A stretch of 64,000 nucleotides of DNA. Source: an uncultured Bacteroidota bacterium (lineage in GTDB: Bacteria > Bacteroidota > Bacteroidia > Chitinophagales > Chitinophagaceae). A program made the translations under genes and the position numbers. Shown one piece after another: positions 1-10,494 of this stretch. Position 1 is the first letter of the stretch, and each line of letters begins with the position of its first letter. Below the pieces are notes generated by a model. The model did not search any database, was not told where the DNA came from, and saw only the letters and a list, made by a program, of their open reading frames with translations. The stretch is from the NCBI GenBank assembly GCA_903938445.1, contig CAJADG010000081.1:1-64000 (forward strand), written 5' to 3'.

Positions 1-1
1 G

Positions 2-274
2 TCACCTATTGGATTGTCATTATTCAATAAATTAGCACCCTTTAAATTTGCTTCTTTATTAATGGCAGTATGGTTTACAGCAAATGCCTTTGCGAATAAA
101 TTAGCGGGAGTATTTAGTGCTTTATATCCTGAAAATGGAAAAATAACTTCCTTTGCTGGTTATCAAATTTCAAATCTTCATGAATTTTTTATGTTCTTTG
201 TTTTCATGGCAGGATTGGCTTCGATTGTATTATTTTTCTTATCAAGCAAGCTTAAGAATTTAATGGAAAACTAA
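2..274 (+). CDS. POT-family peptide transporter, C-terminal end (truncated by window start)
   Basis: The reading frame is open from the first bases of the window to a TAA at 272-274, so only the last ~90 residues of a larger protein are visible. The start SPIGLSLFNKLAP matches the conserved late segment of proton-dependent oligopeptide transporters (POT/PTR, a branch of the MFS), and two hydrophobic helices follow before a short charged tail. The family imports di- and tripeptides with protons across the inner membrane. The TTG at 14 is an internal Leu codon, not a start. It converges on the acetyl-CoA synthetase gene. The family call is fairly firm; substrate cannot be judged from this fragment. 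Confidence 0.8.
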   Translation, partial: SPIGLSLFNKLAPFKFASLLMAVWFTANAFANKLAGVFSALYPENGKITSFAGYQISNLHEFFMFFVFMAGLASIVLFFLSSKLKNLMEN

Positions 275-298
275 TTTTTATGAGATTAATTGTAATTA

Positions 299-2236
299 TT
301 ACAACATTCCTTTTACAATTTCATCTACTACAGCTGGATCCAATAGCGTAGAAGTATCTCCTAAATTGCTAGTTTCTCCTTCGGCTACTTTTCTTAAAAT
401 ACGACGCATGATTTTTCCAGATCTTGTTTTGGGTAAGCCAGATACAAATTGAATTTTATCTGGTTTTGCAATAGGTCCAATGATACGCGTAACGGTTTGC
501 AAAATATCTTTTCGAACCATATCGCCTGTACCATGTGTATCCTGACCATGAGATCCTGTATAAATAACGTATGCATAAATACCTTGACCTTTAATATCAT
601 GCGGATAGCCCACCACTGCACTTTCAACTACACCAGCATGCATATTAATTGCGTTCTCTACTTCGGCAGTACCAATACGGTGACCACTTACATTTAAAAC
701 ATCATCCACGCGCCCTGTAATTCTAAATTGGCCTTCTTCATTTTTCAATGCACCGTCTCCGGTGAAATATAAATTTTCATAAGTGGCAAAATAATTGGTA
801 CGACAACGCTCATGATCGCCATATGTAGTTCTTAATGTGGCTGGCCAAGGTTGTGTAATACATAAATTACCACGATACAATCCATCTTCTTTTTCAGTGA
901 TTTCATTTCCCTTATCATCCACTAATATCGCTTTCACTCCTGGCATTGGATAGGTTGCCCATCCTGGTTTTCCTGGCGTAATACCTGCCATATTCGAAAT
1001 CATAACACCTCCTGTTTCTGTTTGCCACCAAGTGTCAACAATAGGACATTTCTTTTTACCAATATGCTCATCATACCAATGCCATGCTTCCTCATTGATG
1101 GGTTCTCCAACGGTTCCCAAAATTTTCAAACTACTTAAATCATGGTCTTTCACAGGACCTAAACCAAAGCCCATCAAAGATCTTATGGCTGTTGGGGCTG
1201 TATATAAAGTATTCACTTTGAATTTGTCTACGATATCCCAAAAACGACCAGCATCTGGGAAAGTTGGAACGCCTTCGAACATAAGTGAAGTACCACCAGC
1301 GCTTAATGGGCCATATACAATATAACTATGTCCTGTAATCCAACCAATGTCAGCAGTACAAAAGAAAATATCATTAGGTTGGTATTGAAATACATTGATA
1401 AAAGTATAGTTGGTGTATACCATGTAACCAGCAACACTATGCACCACTCCTTTGGGTTTGCCAGTGGATCCTGATGTATACAAAATAAATAAAGGGTCTT
1501 CGGCGTCCATCTCAACAGCAGGTACTAACTCTAATCCTTGTGATTCTACTTTTTTAATTTCATCTTCCCACCAAATATCTCTGCCTTTTAACATGGAAAC
1601 TGCCGTTCTTGTTCTTGTACAAACAATTACTTTTTTTACTGTTTTGTTGCCAATTAATGCATCATCAATCACTGATTTTAATGGGATGTCTTTGGCCCCA
1701 CGATAGGCACCATCGCAGGTTATTATGAATTCAGCTTTTGCATCTTCTAATCTATCAGCTATACTTTGTGCAGAAAATCCACCAAAGATTACACTGTGAA
1801 TAGCACCAATTCTTGCACATGCTAATATCGCAATAGCTAGTTCGGGAATCATACCCATGTAAACACAAACACGATCTCCTTTTTGTACGCCATTATTAAG
1901 TAGCACTTGTGCAAACTGACATACTTTTAAATGCAGTTGATTATAAGTGATAATTCGATGATGTTCTTCGGGATCATTTGGTTCCCATATAATTGCAGGT
2001 GTATTTCCTCTTTTTTCAAGATGTCGGTCTAAACAGTTTTCGGTAATATTTAATTTACCACCTTTAAACCATTCAATTTTTGGATCTTTAAAATTCCAAT
2101 CTAAAACAGTATCCCACTTTTTTTTCCAAGTAAAATTTTCGGCAATCTCACTCCAAAACTCAGCTGGGTGGTCAATACTTTTTTTGTAGTCCTCGTGATA
2201 TTGTTCGAGGCTTTTAATTTGATAAGGGTAGCTCAT
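299..2236 (-). CDS. acsA: Acetyl-CoA synthetase
   Basis: AMP-forming acetate-CoA ligase: acetate + ATP + CoA gives acetyl-CoA + AMP + PPi in the cytoplasm. The 645-aa length is typical of Acs. Visible motifs are the ATP/AMP-binding P-loop TSGSTGKPKG (around residue 260), the WWQTETGG core motif, and the C-terminal PKTRSGKIMRR, whose Lys (about 608) is the usual reversible acetylation site that controls the enzyme. The N-terminus begins with the acetyl-CoA synthetase N-domain. The ATG at 2236 is preceded by TAACTTTA (2263-2270, minus strand), one mismatch from the Bacteroidota -7 element. It is divergent from an MFS carboxylate-type transporter, which may suggest joint use of acetate or related acids (inference). 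Confidence 0.96.
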   Translation of the reverse strand: MSYPYQIKSLEQYHEDYKKSIDHPAEFWSEIAENFTWKKKWDTVLDWNFKDPKIEWFKGGKLNITENCLDRHLEKRGNTPAIIWEPNDPEEHHRIITYNQLHLKVCQFAQVLLNNGVQKGDRVCVYMGMIPELAIAILACARIGAIHSVIFGGFSAQSIADRLEDAKAEFIITCDGAYRGAKDIPLKSVIDDALIGNKTVKKVIVCTRTRTAVSMLKGRDIWWEDEIKKVESQGLELVPAVEMDAEDPLFILYTSGSTGKPKGVVHSVAGYMVYTNYTFINVFQYQPNDIFFCTADIGWITGHSYIVYGPLSAGGTSLMFEGVPTFPDAGRFWDIVDKFKVNTLYTAPTAIRSLMGFGLGPVKDHDLSSLKILGTVGEPINEEAWHWYDEHIGKKKCPIVDTWWQTETGGVMISNMAGITPGKPGWATYPMPGVKAILVDDKGNEITEKEDGLYRGNLCITQPWPATLRTTYGDHERCRTNYFATYENLYFTGDGALKNEEGQFRITGRVDDVLNVSGHRIGTAEVENAINMHAGVVESAVVGYPHDIKGQGIYAYVIYTGSHGQDTHGTGDMVRKDILQTVTRIIGPIAKPDKIQFVSGLPKTRSGKIMRRILRKVAEGETSNLGDTSTLLDPAVVDEIVKGML

Positions 2237-2322
2237 AGCGCAATCGTTAAAATTAGATATACTAAAGTTACATTTTTTACATTTAAATATTTAACTTGAA
2301 TGATAACTGGAAAACGATTGCT

Positions 2323-3927
2323 ATGAATTCAGAAAAAAAACAAAGCAGTATTGCATTTGTCATAGGGGCATCCTCTGTGGGTACTTTAATTGAATGGTAT
2401 GATTTTTACATTTTTGGCATGTTGGCTACCATTTTATCCAAACAATTTTTCCCTGCCGAAGCAGGCACAGCAGCACTTTTAAGCACATTGGCCATTTTTG
2501 CCGCAGGCTTTATAGTACGCCCTTTTGGTGCCTTGGTATTTGGACGCTTAGGTGATTTAATTGGTCGAAAGCATACTTTTTTACTGACTTTAGTCATAAT
2601 GGGAGGTTCCACTTTTGCGATAGGATTAGTTCCTGGATTTAAAACGATTGGATGGGCTGCGCCGATTATTGTGCTTGTTTTAAGATTATTGCAAGGTTTA
2701 GCGTTAGGAGGTGAATATGGAGGAGCAGCAACTTATGTAGCGGAACATGCTCCCGCAGGACAACGTGGCTTTTGGACATCATGGATTCAAACCACAGCAA
2801 CACTTGGTTTATTTTTAGCGCTTGGCGTCATTATATTAATACGATCTAATCAAGGAGTAGAAAATTTTAGTGCAGAGTGGGGTGGATGGAGATATCCTTT
2901 TTGGATTTCAATTTTATTAGTGGGTATTTCTGTATTAATTAGAATGCGCATGAGTGAATCGCCCATGTTTACTAAATTAAAATCCGAAGGAAAAACTTCG
3001 GTGAATCCATTAAAAGAAAGTTTTGGAAACAAAGCAAATTTTAAAATGGTATTGTTAGCATTGTTTGGAGCAGTAATGGGGCAGGGTGTAGTATGGTATA
3101 CTGGACAATTCTATGCACAAAGTTTTATTGAAACAGTTTGTAAAATTGATTTCGTTCAATCCAGAAATATAATGTTGGTGGCGATATTGATGGCAACCCC
3201 TTGTTTTGTTTTATTTGGATGGTTAAGTGATAAACTTGGTCGTAAGTGGATTATGCTCTTAGGAATGTTTTTAGCAATTTGTACTTATCGCCCTATTTAT
3301 AAAGAATTTATTGCTATAACGTCTGCTAAAAATAGAACTCAAATCGTAGACACAAGGCTCACCAATGCAGGTCCAAAAATTCCTTTGATTGATGCAAAAG
3401 ACAAACATAAAATGTATATAAGACATGTGATTGATACCTTTTATACGGATGGTTCTGTTTTTAAATATACTATCACTGATACCTTAATTGGTTTTAATGA
3501 ATTGGGGGTAGATAGGCCCATCAATTTAATGAATCCAACCTTAATTAAGTACAAATCAATTAAACCGAATGTTGTCATTGAAAAAACAATGGGTAAGTCA
3601 GCAACCTGGGATATCATCTGGCTGGTGTTTATTCAAATTGTTTATGTAACAATGGTGTATGGTCCAGTAGCTGCATTTTTAGTTGAAATGTTCCCAACAA
3701 AAATTAGATATACTTCCATGTCGCTACCTTATCATATTGGTAATGGTGTATTTGGTGGGTTGGTTCCTTTTTTAGGAACATTAATTGTTGAGTTTACAAA
3801 AACAACCGAAAAGCCTGCTGGGGACGTACTTGCAGGCTTATGGTATCCTATTGGAGTAGCAACAGTTAGCTTAATTATTGGTATAGTTTATTTATCCAAT
3901 AAGATGGATAAAAATGTAATGGATTAA
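2323..3927 (+). CDS. MFS transporter, metabolite:H+ symporter type, with a ~100-aa insertion
   Basis: Inner-membrane secondary transporter of 534 aa resembling the MHS group (proline/betaine, shikimate, citrate carriers). The N-terminal IEWYDFYIFG, the loop motif GRLGDLIGRKHTF and a second copy GWLSDKLGRKWIM fit that group. Residues ~322-425 form a mostly hydrophilic stretch of about 100 aa between predicted helices of the C-terminal half; standard MHS carriers of ~430 aa lack it. I take the ATG at 2323; a TTG at 2296 would add nine poor residues. A small two-helix membrane protein follows 18 nt downstream. Substrate unknown; divergence from acsA hints at a small carboxylate, which is only inference. 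Confidence 0.82.
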   Translation: MNSEKKQSSIAFVIGASSVGTLIEWYDFYIFGMLATILSKQFFPAEAGTAALLSTLAIFAAGFIVRPFGALVFGRLGDLIGRKHTFLLTLVIMGGSTFAIGLVPGFKTIGWAAPIIVLVLRLLQGLALGGEYGGAATYVAEHAPAGQRGFWTSWIQTTATLGLFLALGVIILIRSNQGVENFSAEWGGWRYPFWISILLVGISVLIRMRMSESPMFTKLKSEGKTSVNPLKESFGNKANFKMVLLALFGAVMGQGVVWYTGQFYAQSFIETVCKIDFVQSRNIMLVAILMATPCFVLFGWLSDKLGRKWIMLLGMFLAICTYRPIYKEFIAITSAKNRTQIVDTRLTNAGPKIPLIDAKDKHKMYIRHVIDTFYTDGSVFKYTITDTLIGFNELGVDRPINLMNPTLIKYKSIKPNVVIEKTMGKSATWDIIWLVFIQIVYVTMVYGPVAAFLVEMFPTKIRYTSMSLPYHIGNGVFGGLVPFLGTLIVEFTKTTEKPAGDVLAGLWYPIGVATVSLIIGIVYLSNKMDKNVMD

Positions 3928-3945
3928 ATTTTAAAAAGGGATTGT

Positions 3946-4200
3946 ATGAATAGTTTAAAAAAAATATTAGGTTTTGTTTGGATGATTTTAGCGCCAGCAA
4001 TAATTTGTTTTTTAGTTTACGAAGCCTTTGTAAAAATTGGAGCAGCAAAGCCCACTGAAAAAGCAAATGTGATATTGCAATGGGTAATCATTTTGATCAT
4101 TTTCACGCCAATTAGTTTTGGTTTTTTCCTTTTTGGAAAATACGCTGCTAATAATGAATATGACCAATTGCCAACTTCATCCGAAGATCTTAACGATTAG
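3946..4200 (+). CDS. Small membrane protein downstream of the MFS transporter
   Basis: An 84-residue protein with two predicted transmembrane helices (about residues 7-29 and 44-66), a short polar linker containing AAKPTEKAN, and an acidic tail. It begins 18 nt after the transporter stop, so the two are probably one transcript. I cannot assign a function. It resembles small uncharacterised proteins that accompany such transporters in Bacteroidota, and an accessory or stabilising role for the carrier is a guess. Good start codon and clean membrane topology make it a real gene. Confidence 0.68.
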   Translation: MNSLKKILGFVWMILAPAIICFLVYEAFVKIGAAKPTEKANVILQWVIILIIFTPISFGFFLFGKYAANNEYDQLPTSSEDLND

Positions 4201-4237
4201 TAAACGGTTATTTAATTTTTGTTAAGTATTTTTGGAT

Positions 4238-5137
4238 ATGGCATTAGAAGTAAAAGGGCTTTTCAAAAAATATGAGGCGCAGATAGCAGTGGCAGATTTG
4301 TCATTTACTATTGAAAAAGGGTCAGTCGTTGGGTTTTTAGGCCCCAATGGTGCAGGCAAAAGCACTACTTTAAAAATGATCGCTGGTTATCTTGAGCCAG
4401 ATGCTGGTGAGGTTGTTCTAAATGGTATATCTAATCAAAAAGAACCCATTGCATTTAAGAAAATGATTGGGTATTTGCCCGAAGCAAATCCTTTGTATGA
4501 AGAGATGTATGTGAAAGAATATTTTTCTTTTTTAGCATCCATCCATAAAATTGATCAAACTGCACAAAGAATTGAGGAAGTGATTTTGCAAACGGGTTTA
4601 ATGCCCATGCAACATAAAAAAATTGGGGAACTTTCAAAAGGCTATAAACAAAGAGTTGGCATTGCTGCTGCCATTATACATAAGCCTGCATTGATATTAT
4701 TGGACGAACCTACTTCGGGTTTGGATCCCAATCAACTCATTGAAATTCGCGCCCTTATTCAATCCTTAAGTAAGGATGCCATTGTTTTATTCTCTACACA
4801 TATTTTACAAGAAGTGTCCGCTATATGTTCAAGTGTATTGGTATTGCATCAATCTAAATTAGTTGCGAATACTTTAATTGAAGATTTATTAAAGCCTTCT
4901 CAACCAGCAGTGCGCGTAGTTTTTGAAGAGGAAATTGATCCTTATTTAATCGACGACTTCTTTAAAAATCTAAGCTTTGAACAAATTGACAAACATGCGT
5001 TAGTAATAAAATCGAGTGACTTGACCGTTTTAAAAAAACAGATTTTAAACCATGCATTAGCTAAAGGCTTGAATATCCAAGCTTTGCAAACGCAGGAGGC
5101 AAGTTTAGAAGAAATCTTCAAATTGCTTACCCATTAA
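4238..5137 (+). CDS. gldA: ABC transporter ATP-binding protein, GldA-like
   Basis: Cytoplasmic ATPase subunit of an ABC exporter, 299 aa. Walker A GPNGAGKST (about residue 35), signature LSKGYKQRVG (about 132), Walker B LILLDEP (about 153) and the switch His in FSTHIL are all present. Length, the YLPEANPLYEEMYVKEY segment and the C-terminal extension match GldA, which with membrane subunits GldF and GldG forms a transporter needed for gliding in Flavobacterium. GldF and GldG are not in this window, so a general ABC-2 exporter ATPase remains possible. ATG 4238 is chosen over the TTG at 4232, six bases earlier. Followed by eno after 64 nt. Confidence 0.78.
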   Translation: MALEVKGLFKKYEAQIAVADLSFTIEKGSVVGFLGPNGAGKSTTLKMIAGYLEPDAGEVVLNGISNQKEPIAFKKMIGYLPEANPLYEEMYVKEYFSFLASIHKIDQTAQRIEEVILQTGLMPMQHKKIGELSKGYKQRVGIAAAIIHKPALILLDEPTSGLDPNQLIEIRALIQSLSKDAIVLFSTHILQEVSAICSSVLVLHQSKLVANTLIEDLLKPSQPAVRVVFEEEIDPYLIDDFFKNLSFEQIDKHALVIKSSDLTVLKKQILNHALAKGLNIQALQTQEASLEEIFKLLTH

Positions 5138-5183
5138 AAAAAAGGGTGTAAATTGCGATCTCAAACTGAAACAACTTTTTTAG

Positions 5184-6497
<1,314 letters not shown>

Positions 6498-6514
6498 TTC
6501 AATTCTAAGAATAT

Positions 6515-6541
6515 AAAAAAGGCCCCGATCGGGGCCTTTTT
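6515..6541 (+). terminator. Rho-independent terminator after eno
   Basis: Perfect 16-nt palindrome GGCCCCGATCGGGGCC at 6521-6536, flanked by A6 upstream and a T-rich run (TTTTTCTTTTT) downstream. It lies 18 nt beyond the enolase stop and separates it from the next gene. Confidence 0.92.
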
Positions 6542-6590
6542 CTTTTTGCGTATTACTAGAACTATGCTAATTTTACGATAATTGTTTTGT

Positions 6591-6923
6591 ATGCAAGCCT
6601 TAAAGAAAATTTTTCCAATCCTTATTAATCGCTATTTTTTAGTTTCGGTAGGATTTGTGGTATGGATGTTATTTTTTGATCAACGCGATTATTTCCAGCA
6701 AAAAGAACGTGCTAGCGAATTGAATAAAGTGGAGGCTGCAAAAAAATATTATAATGACGAGATTGAGAGTACTAAGAAGCAATTAAATAATCTACAAAGC
6801 AATCCTACCGCAATAGAAAAATATGCACGTGAAAGATATTTATTAAAGCGTGAAGGGGAAGAAGTTTATTTATTTGAAGATACAGCAAAGCATTCAGGAA
6901 CACCTGTTCAAGAAAAAAAATGA
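6591..6923 (+). CDS. Septum formation initiator, DivIC/FtsB family
   Basis: Small bitopic division protein of 110 aa: a short cytoplasmic N-terminus, one transmembrane helix (about residues 11-28), then a coiled coil (about 33-75) and the typical NPTAIEKYARERYLLKREGEEVY stretch that ends the family domain. FtsB/DivIC joins FtsL and FtsQ/DivIB in activating septal peptidoglycan synthesis. ATG 6591 is preferred to TTG 6582. It overlaps the following nth by 4 nt (ATGA), so the two are translationally coupled. The paralogue question (FtsB or DivIC) cannot be settled here. Confidence 0.88.
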   Translation: MQALKKIFPILINRYFLVSVGFVVWMLFFDQRDYFQQKERASELNKVEAAKKYYNDEIESTKKQLNNLQSNPTAIEKYARERYLLKREGEEVYLFEDTAKHSGTPVQEKK

Positions 6924-7588
6924 TAAAGAAAGAGCGCTACGAAAAAGTGTTGGAATATTTCCAAACACATATGCCTGTAGCAGAAACCGAATTAACCTAT
7001 AGCAATCCCTTTGAATTATTAGTAGCTGTTATTTTATCTGCTCAGTGTACTGATAAACGTGTTAATTTAACAACCCCTTCTATTTTTAAACAATTCCCTA
7101 CGCCACAAAAAATGGCAAAGGCTAATTTTGATGAATTGTTTCCACTTATAAAAAGCATCTCTTATCCCAATAATAAAACCAAGCATTTAATTGGCATGAG
7201 TCAATTATTAGTGAATGATTTTAAGGGAGAAGTACCCATGACTATTGAGGATTTAATTAAGTTGCCCGGGGTAGGTCGCAAAACAGCCAATGTAATTACT
7301 AGTGTTTGGGATCATCAACCCAATATGGCAGTGGATACACATGTGAACAGAGTAAGTAAAAGATTAGGTCTGGTTCCCATGACAGCAACGACTCCATTGG
7401 CAGTAGAAAAAGTACTTATAAAAAATATACCTACTGAACTTGTACATACTGCGCATCATTGGTTAATTCTGCATGGACGCTATGCATGTGTAGCAAGGAC
7501 TCCTAAATGCGCCGATTGTGGATTACAATCCTTTTGTAAATACTATGAGAAAAATGTAACCAAACAAAAAGGAAAAGAAGGTAAATAA
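6920..7588 (+). CDS. nth: Endonuclease III (DNA glycosylase/AP lyase)
   Basis: Base-excision repair enzyme that removes oxidised pyrimidines and cleaves the abasic strand. The 222-aa protein has the helix-hairpin-helix LPGVGRKTANVI (residues ~115-126) with the catalytic Lys, the catalytic Asp in AVDTHVNRV (about 138), and the four-cysteine [4Fe-4S] loop with spacing C-x6-C-x2-C-x5-C (about residues 190-206). All key residues are intact. The start overlaps the previous stop by 4 nt, and a terminator shared with the convergent ferredoxin oxidoreductase gene follows. Confidence 0.96.
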   Translation: MIKKERYEKVLEYFQTHMPVAETELTYSNPFELLVAVILSAQCTDKRVNLTTPSIFKQFPTPQKMAKANFDELFPLIKSISYPNNKTKHLIGMSQLLVNDFKGEVPMTIEDLIKLPGVGRKTANVITSVWDHQPNMAVDTHVNRVSKRLGLVPMTATTPLAVEKVLIKNIPTELVHTAHHWLILHGRYACVARTPKCADCGLQSFCKYYEKNVTKQKGKEGK

Positions 7589-7640
7589 AAAGAGGGCAAA
7601 GCGAAAAATAAATTACCTCAAATTATAATAGCACACACAT

Positions 7641-7673
7641 AAAAAAAGGGTCCAAATTTGGTACCCTTTTTTT
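7641..7673. terminator. Bidirectional terminator between nth and the 2-oxoacid oxidoreductase gene
   Basis: Arms AAAAAAAGGGT (7641-7651) and ACCCTTTTTTT (7663-7673) enclose a second self-complementary core CCAAATTTGG (7652-7661), with one unpaired T. A-tract and T-tract on both sides allow it to serve both convergent genes. Confidence 0.85.
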
Positions 7674-7694
7674 ATAAATCTAAGTAGGCGACTA

Positions 7695-9542
7695 CTATAA
7701 GTATTGATTGATTGCGTCCATCAATTCTTGTTTAGTAATAGGAACACCCATCATTTTATTATATCCTTTTGCATCTACTAAATATTTGTCACGAATAATT
7801 TTAATCAATTGACCATTGTTGATCTCAGGAATTAAAACGGTTTCAAAGTTCTTTAAAATATCCCCTAAGTTACTAGGGAAAGGACGCATGTACTTGATAT
7901 GTGCATGGCTAACAGACTTACCTTGTGCAAGTAACTCCATAACTGTGCCTTTAATAGTACCATAAGTAGAACCCCATCCTAATACCAATACTTTACCTTT
8001 TTCAGCACCGCTGTCAATGGTTTGTTTTGGAATATAGTCTGCAATTTTTTCTACTTTAGCTTCTCTCATTTTAATCATGAACTGGTGGTTCTCTGCTTCA
8101 TAGTTTACGTTACCAGTTTCATGTTGTTTTTCCAAACCACCAATACGATGCTCTAAACCAGGTGTACCAGGTACTGCCCAAGGACGCGCTAATTTTTCGT
8201 TTCTTGTATATGGTTTGTATTTTAATTCACCCTCATCCAACTTAGTTTTGAAAGTAACTTCAATTGCAGGTAAGTCAGCTGCTTTTGGAAACTTCCAAGG
8301 CTCAGCACCATTTGCAATATATCCATCACTTAATAAAATAACTGGAGTCATATGTTGTAAAGCAATTCTAACTGCTTCAAAAGCCATATCAAAACAATCG
8401 CTTGGTGTTGAAGTTGCAATAATTGGAATAGGAGCTTCTCCATTACGTCCATAATATGCTTGCATTAAGTCACTTTGCTCTGTTTTAGTTGGCAAACCTG
8501 TTGAAGGTCCACCTCTTTGAATGTTTACAATCACCAATGGTAATTCTAACATCATTGCCAATCCCATTGCTTCTGTTTTTAAAGCCATACCTGGACCAGA
8601 AGTAGTTGTTAAACCAATTTGACCACCATAGCTTGCACCAATCGCAGAGGCAATACCTGCAATCTCATCTTCTGCTTGGAATGTTCTTACACCAAAGTTT
8701 TTATACTTACTTAATTCATGTAAGATATCTGTAGCAGGAGTAATAGGATAAGAACCTAAGAACAATGGAAGGTTTGCTTTTTGTGAAGCGGCAATTAAAC
8801 CCATTGATAAAGCTTGGTTACCCATGATACTACGATAAGTACCTGGTTCCATTTTTGATTTTTCTACTTTGAATCTTGCTGCATTAAATAATTCAGCAGT
8901 CTCTCCATAAAAATAGCCAGCTTTTAAAACAGCGATATTACTATTTAAAATAGATTCTTTTTTTCCGAATTTCTCTTTTAAGAAACTGATGGTAGTATCT
9001 AAGTCTCTATTGTAAACCCAATAGATAACACCCAATACAAACATATTCTTAGCACGATCTCTTTCTTTATTTCCTAATTCAGGGAAATCCTTTAAAGCTT
9101 CACGTGTTAATTTAGTAACATCAATTTTAGTTAATTCATAACCATCTAAACTTCCATCTTCTAATGGATTAATTCCATCAGGATAATTGGCAAGACGTAA
9201 ATTTTTAACATCAAAACCATCGGTGTTAGCGATAATTTTTCCGCCCTTCTTTAAACTTTTTAAATTTACTTTTAAAGCTGCAGCATTCATCGCAACTAAT
9301 ACATCACATGCATCACCAGGAGTGTATACTTTGTCTGAACTAAAGTGAACTTGGAATCCACTTACACCAGGTAAGGTTCCGATAGGAGCTCTGATCTCAG
9401 CTGGGAAATCAGGAAAGGTAGCTAGGTCAATACCTAGAATCGCAGTATTGTTTGTGAATTGCTGTCCTGTTAACTGCATTCCATCTCCACTATCACCAGC
9501 AAATTTTATCACTACATCCTGTAAAATAACTTCGTTCTGCAT
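7695..9542 (-). CDS. korA: 2-oxoacid:ferredoxin oxidoreductase, fused gamma/alpha subunit
   Basis: Alpha chain of a thiamine-dependent 2-oxoacid (probably 2-oxoglutarate) ferredoxin oxidoreductase, 615 aa. The N-terminal ~190 residues are the gamma-type domain (KFAGDSGDGMQLTG); the remainder is the alpha pyrimidine-binding domain (GNQALSMGLIAAS, SYPITPATDILHEL, TTSGPGMALKTE) and domain II. The enzyme oxidatively decarboxylates a 2-oxoacid to its acyl-CoA and reduces ferredoxin. The beta subunit, which binds TPP and an Fe-S cluster, is normally adjacent but is absent from this window. ATG 9542 is preferred to TTG 9563. Pyruvate as the substrate cannot be excluded. Confidence 0.86.
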   Translation of the reverse strand: MQNEVILQDVVIKFAGDSGDGMQLTGQQFTNNTAILGIDLATFPDFPAEIRAPIGTLPGVSGFQVHFSSDKVYTPGDACDVLVAMNAAALKVNLKSLKKGGKIIANTDGFDVKNLRLANYPDGINPLEDGSLDGYELTKIDVTKLTREALKDFPELGNKERDRAKNMFVLGVIYWVYNRDLDTTISFLKEKFGKKESILNSNIAVLKAGYFYGETAELFNAARFKVEKSKMEPGTYRSIMGNQALSMGLIAASQKANLPLFLGSYPITPATDILHELSKYKNFGVRTFQAEDEIAGIASAIGASYGGQIGLTTTSGPGMALKTEAMGLAMMLELPLVIVNIQRGGPSTGLPTKTEQSDLMQAYYGRNGEAPIPIIATSTPSDCFDMAFEAVRIALQHMTPVILLSDGYIANGAEPWKFPKAADLPAIEVTFKTKLDEGELKYKPYTRNEKLARPWAVPGTPGLEHRIGGLEKQHETGNVNYEAENHQFMIKMREAKVEKIADYIPKQTIDSGAEKGKVLVLGWGSTYGTIKGTVMELLAQGKSVSHAHIKYMRPFPSNLGDILKNFETVLIPEINNGQLIKIIRDKYLVDAKGYNKMMGVPITKQELMDAINQYL

Positions 9543-9623
9543 ATGGCTGTAATTTGTCTTCAAAGGTACTAAGACATGCGCCTAAATGTTTATTTTTTAT
9601 TATTTTTTTTATATTTTCTTGAG

Positions 9624-9631
9624 TAACTTTG
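9624..9631 (+). promoter_or_regulatory. -7 promoter element of the polysaccharide deacetylase gene
   Basis: TAACTTTG matches the Bacteroidota consensus TAnnTTTG exactly and ends 19 nt before the ATG at 9651. No clear -33 TTTG is visible. Confidence 0.6.
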
Positions 9632-9650
9632 CAGACTAATCTTTCGATAC

Positions 9651-10427
9651 ATGATCATCGCCCCAATTTTCTATATATTGGCTCACTTATTCATTCCTAA
9701 TAATGCATCAAATGCAATCGTTCCCAAGCCTATTTACAATGCTTTGGATAGTGAGATAAGGTATGTTTACCTAAGTTTTGATGATGGTCCATTGGAAGGG
9801 ACTTCAAATTGCATTGACATTTGTTTAAATCAAAAAGTGCCTGCTACTTTTTTTGAAGTTGGAAGACATCAGGCAATTACTAACAGAGCAAAGTCATTCT
9901 ATAATCGAATCATGCAGAATGAAGCACAGTTTATGATAGCAAATCATAGTTACACCCATGCTAATAGTAAATACAAATACTTTTACCGTCATCCGAATAT
10001 GGCTTTTGAAGACTTTATGCAAGCACAAAGTTCTTTAGCAATTAAAAATAATATTATTCGTTTGCCTGGCAATAGTGCATGGAATACAACTACTTTAAAA
10101 AAGGCGAGTGGATTAGTTAAACCAATAGTTCACAAATTAGATAGTGCAGGATTTAATATTATTGGTTGGGATGTGGAGTGGGGATTTAATAAAAAAGGAA
10201 AACCAAGACAAACTCCACAATTTGTGGTAGATATGATAGATTCTGCATTTGCGCGTAATCATACGGCTACTAAAAATAATGTAGTCATTTTAATGCACGA
10301 TCATATGTTTAGAGCTTCTGAAGATTCAGCTAAATTGGTTACTTTCATTGAGTTATTAAAATCAAATCCAAAATTTCAATTGCGTAAAATATCCCAATAT
10401 CCTGGTTTGAAAAACGGAGGACGTTAA
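9651..10427 (+). CDS. Polysaccharide deacetylase (NodB/CE4) family protein
   Basis: Probable metal-dependent de-N-acetylase acting on cell-envelope glycans; 258 aa. The five CE4 motifs are recognisable: SFDDGP (motif 1, metal and base Asp, about residue 42), NHSYTHAN (motif 2, the H-x3-H metal ligands), RLPGNSAW (motif 3), GWDVEW (motif 4) and VILMHDH (motif 5 His). The hydrophobic N-terminus (MIIAPIFYILAHLFI) looks like a signal anchor or uncleaved signal. It stands alone with its own promoter, followed by a Bax-inhibitor-like gene. Substrate (peptidoglycan, chitooligosaccharide or other) is not evident. Confidence 0.85.
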   Translation: MIIAPIFYILAHLFIPNNASNAIVPKPIYNALDSEIRYVYLSFDDGPLEGTSNCIDICLNQKVPATFFEVGRHQAITNRAKSFYNRIMQNEAQFMIANHSYTHANSKYKYFYRHPNMAFEDFMQAQSSLAIKNNIIRLPGNSAWNTTTLKKASGLVKPIVHKLDSAGFNIIGWDVEWGFNKKGKPRQTPQFVVDMIDSAFARNHTATKNNVVILMHDHMFRASEDSAKLVTFIELLKSNPKFQLRKISQYPGLKNGGR

Positions 10428-10494
10428 CATTTTTTTTGCAATAATTTTAAGCAAGTTTTTTGTATATTTATAATTGAAAATTAAAATAAATTTT

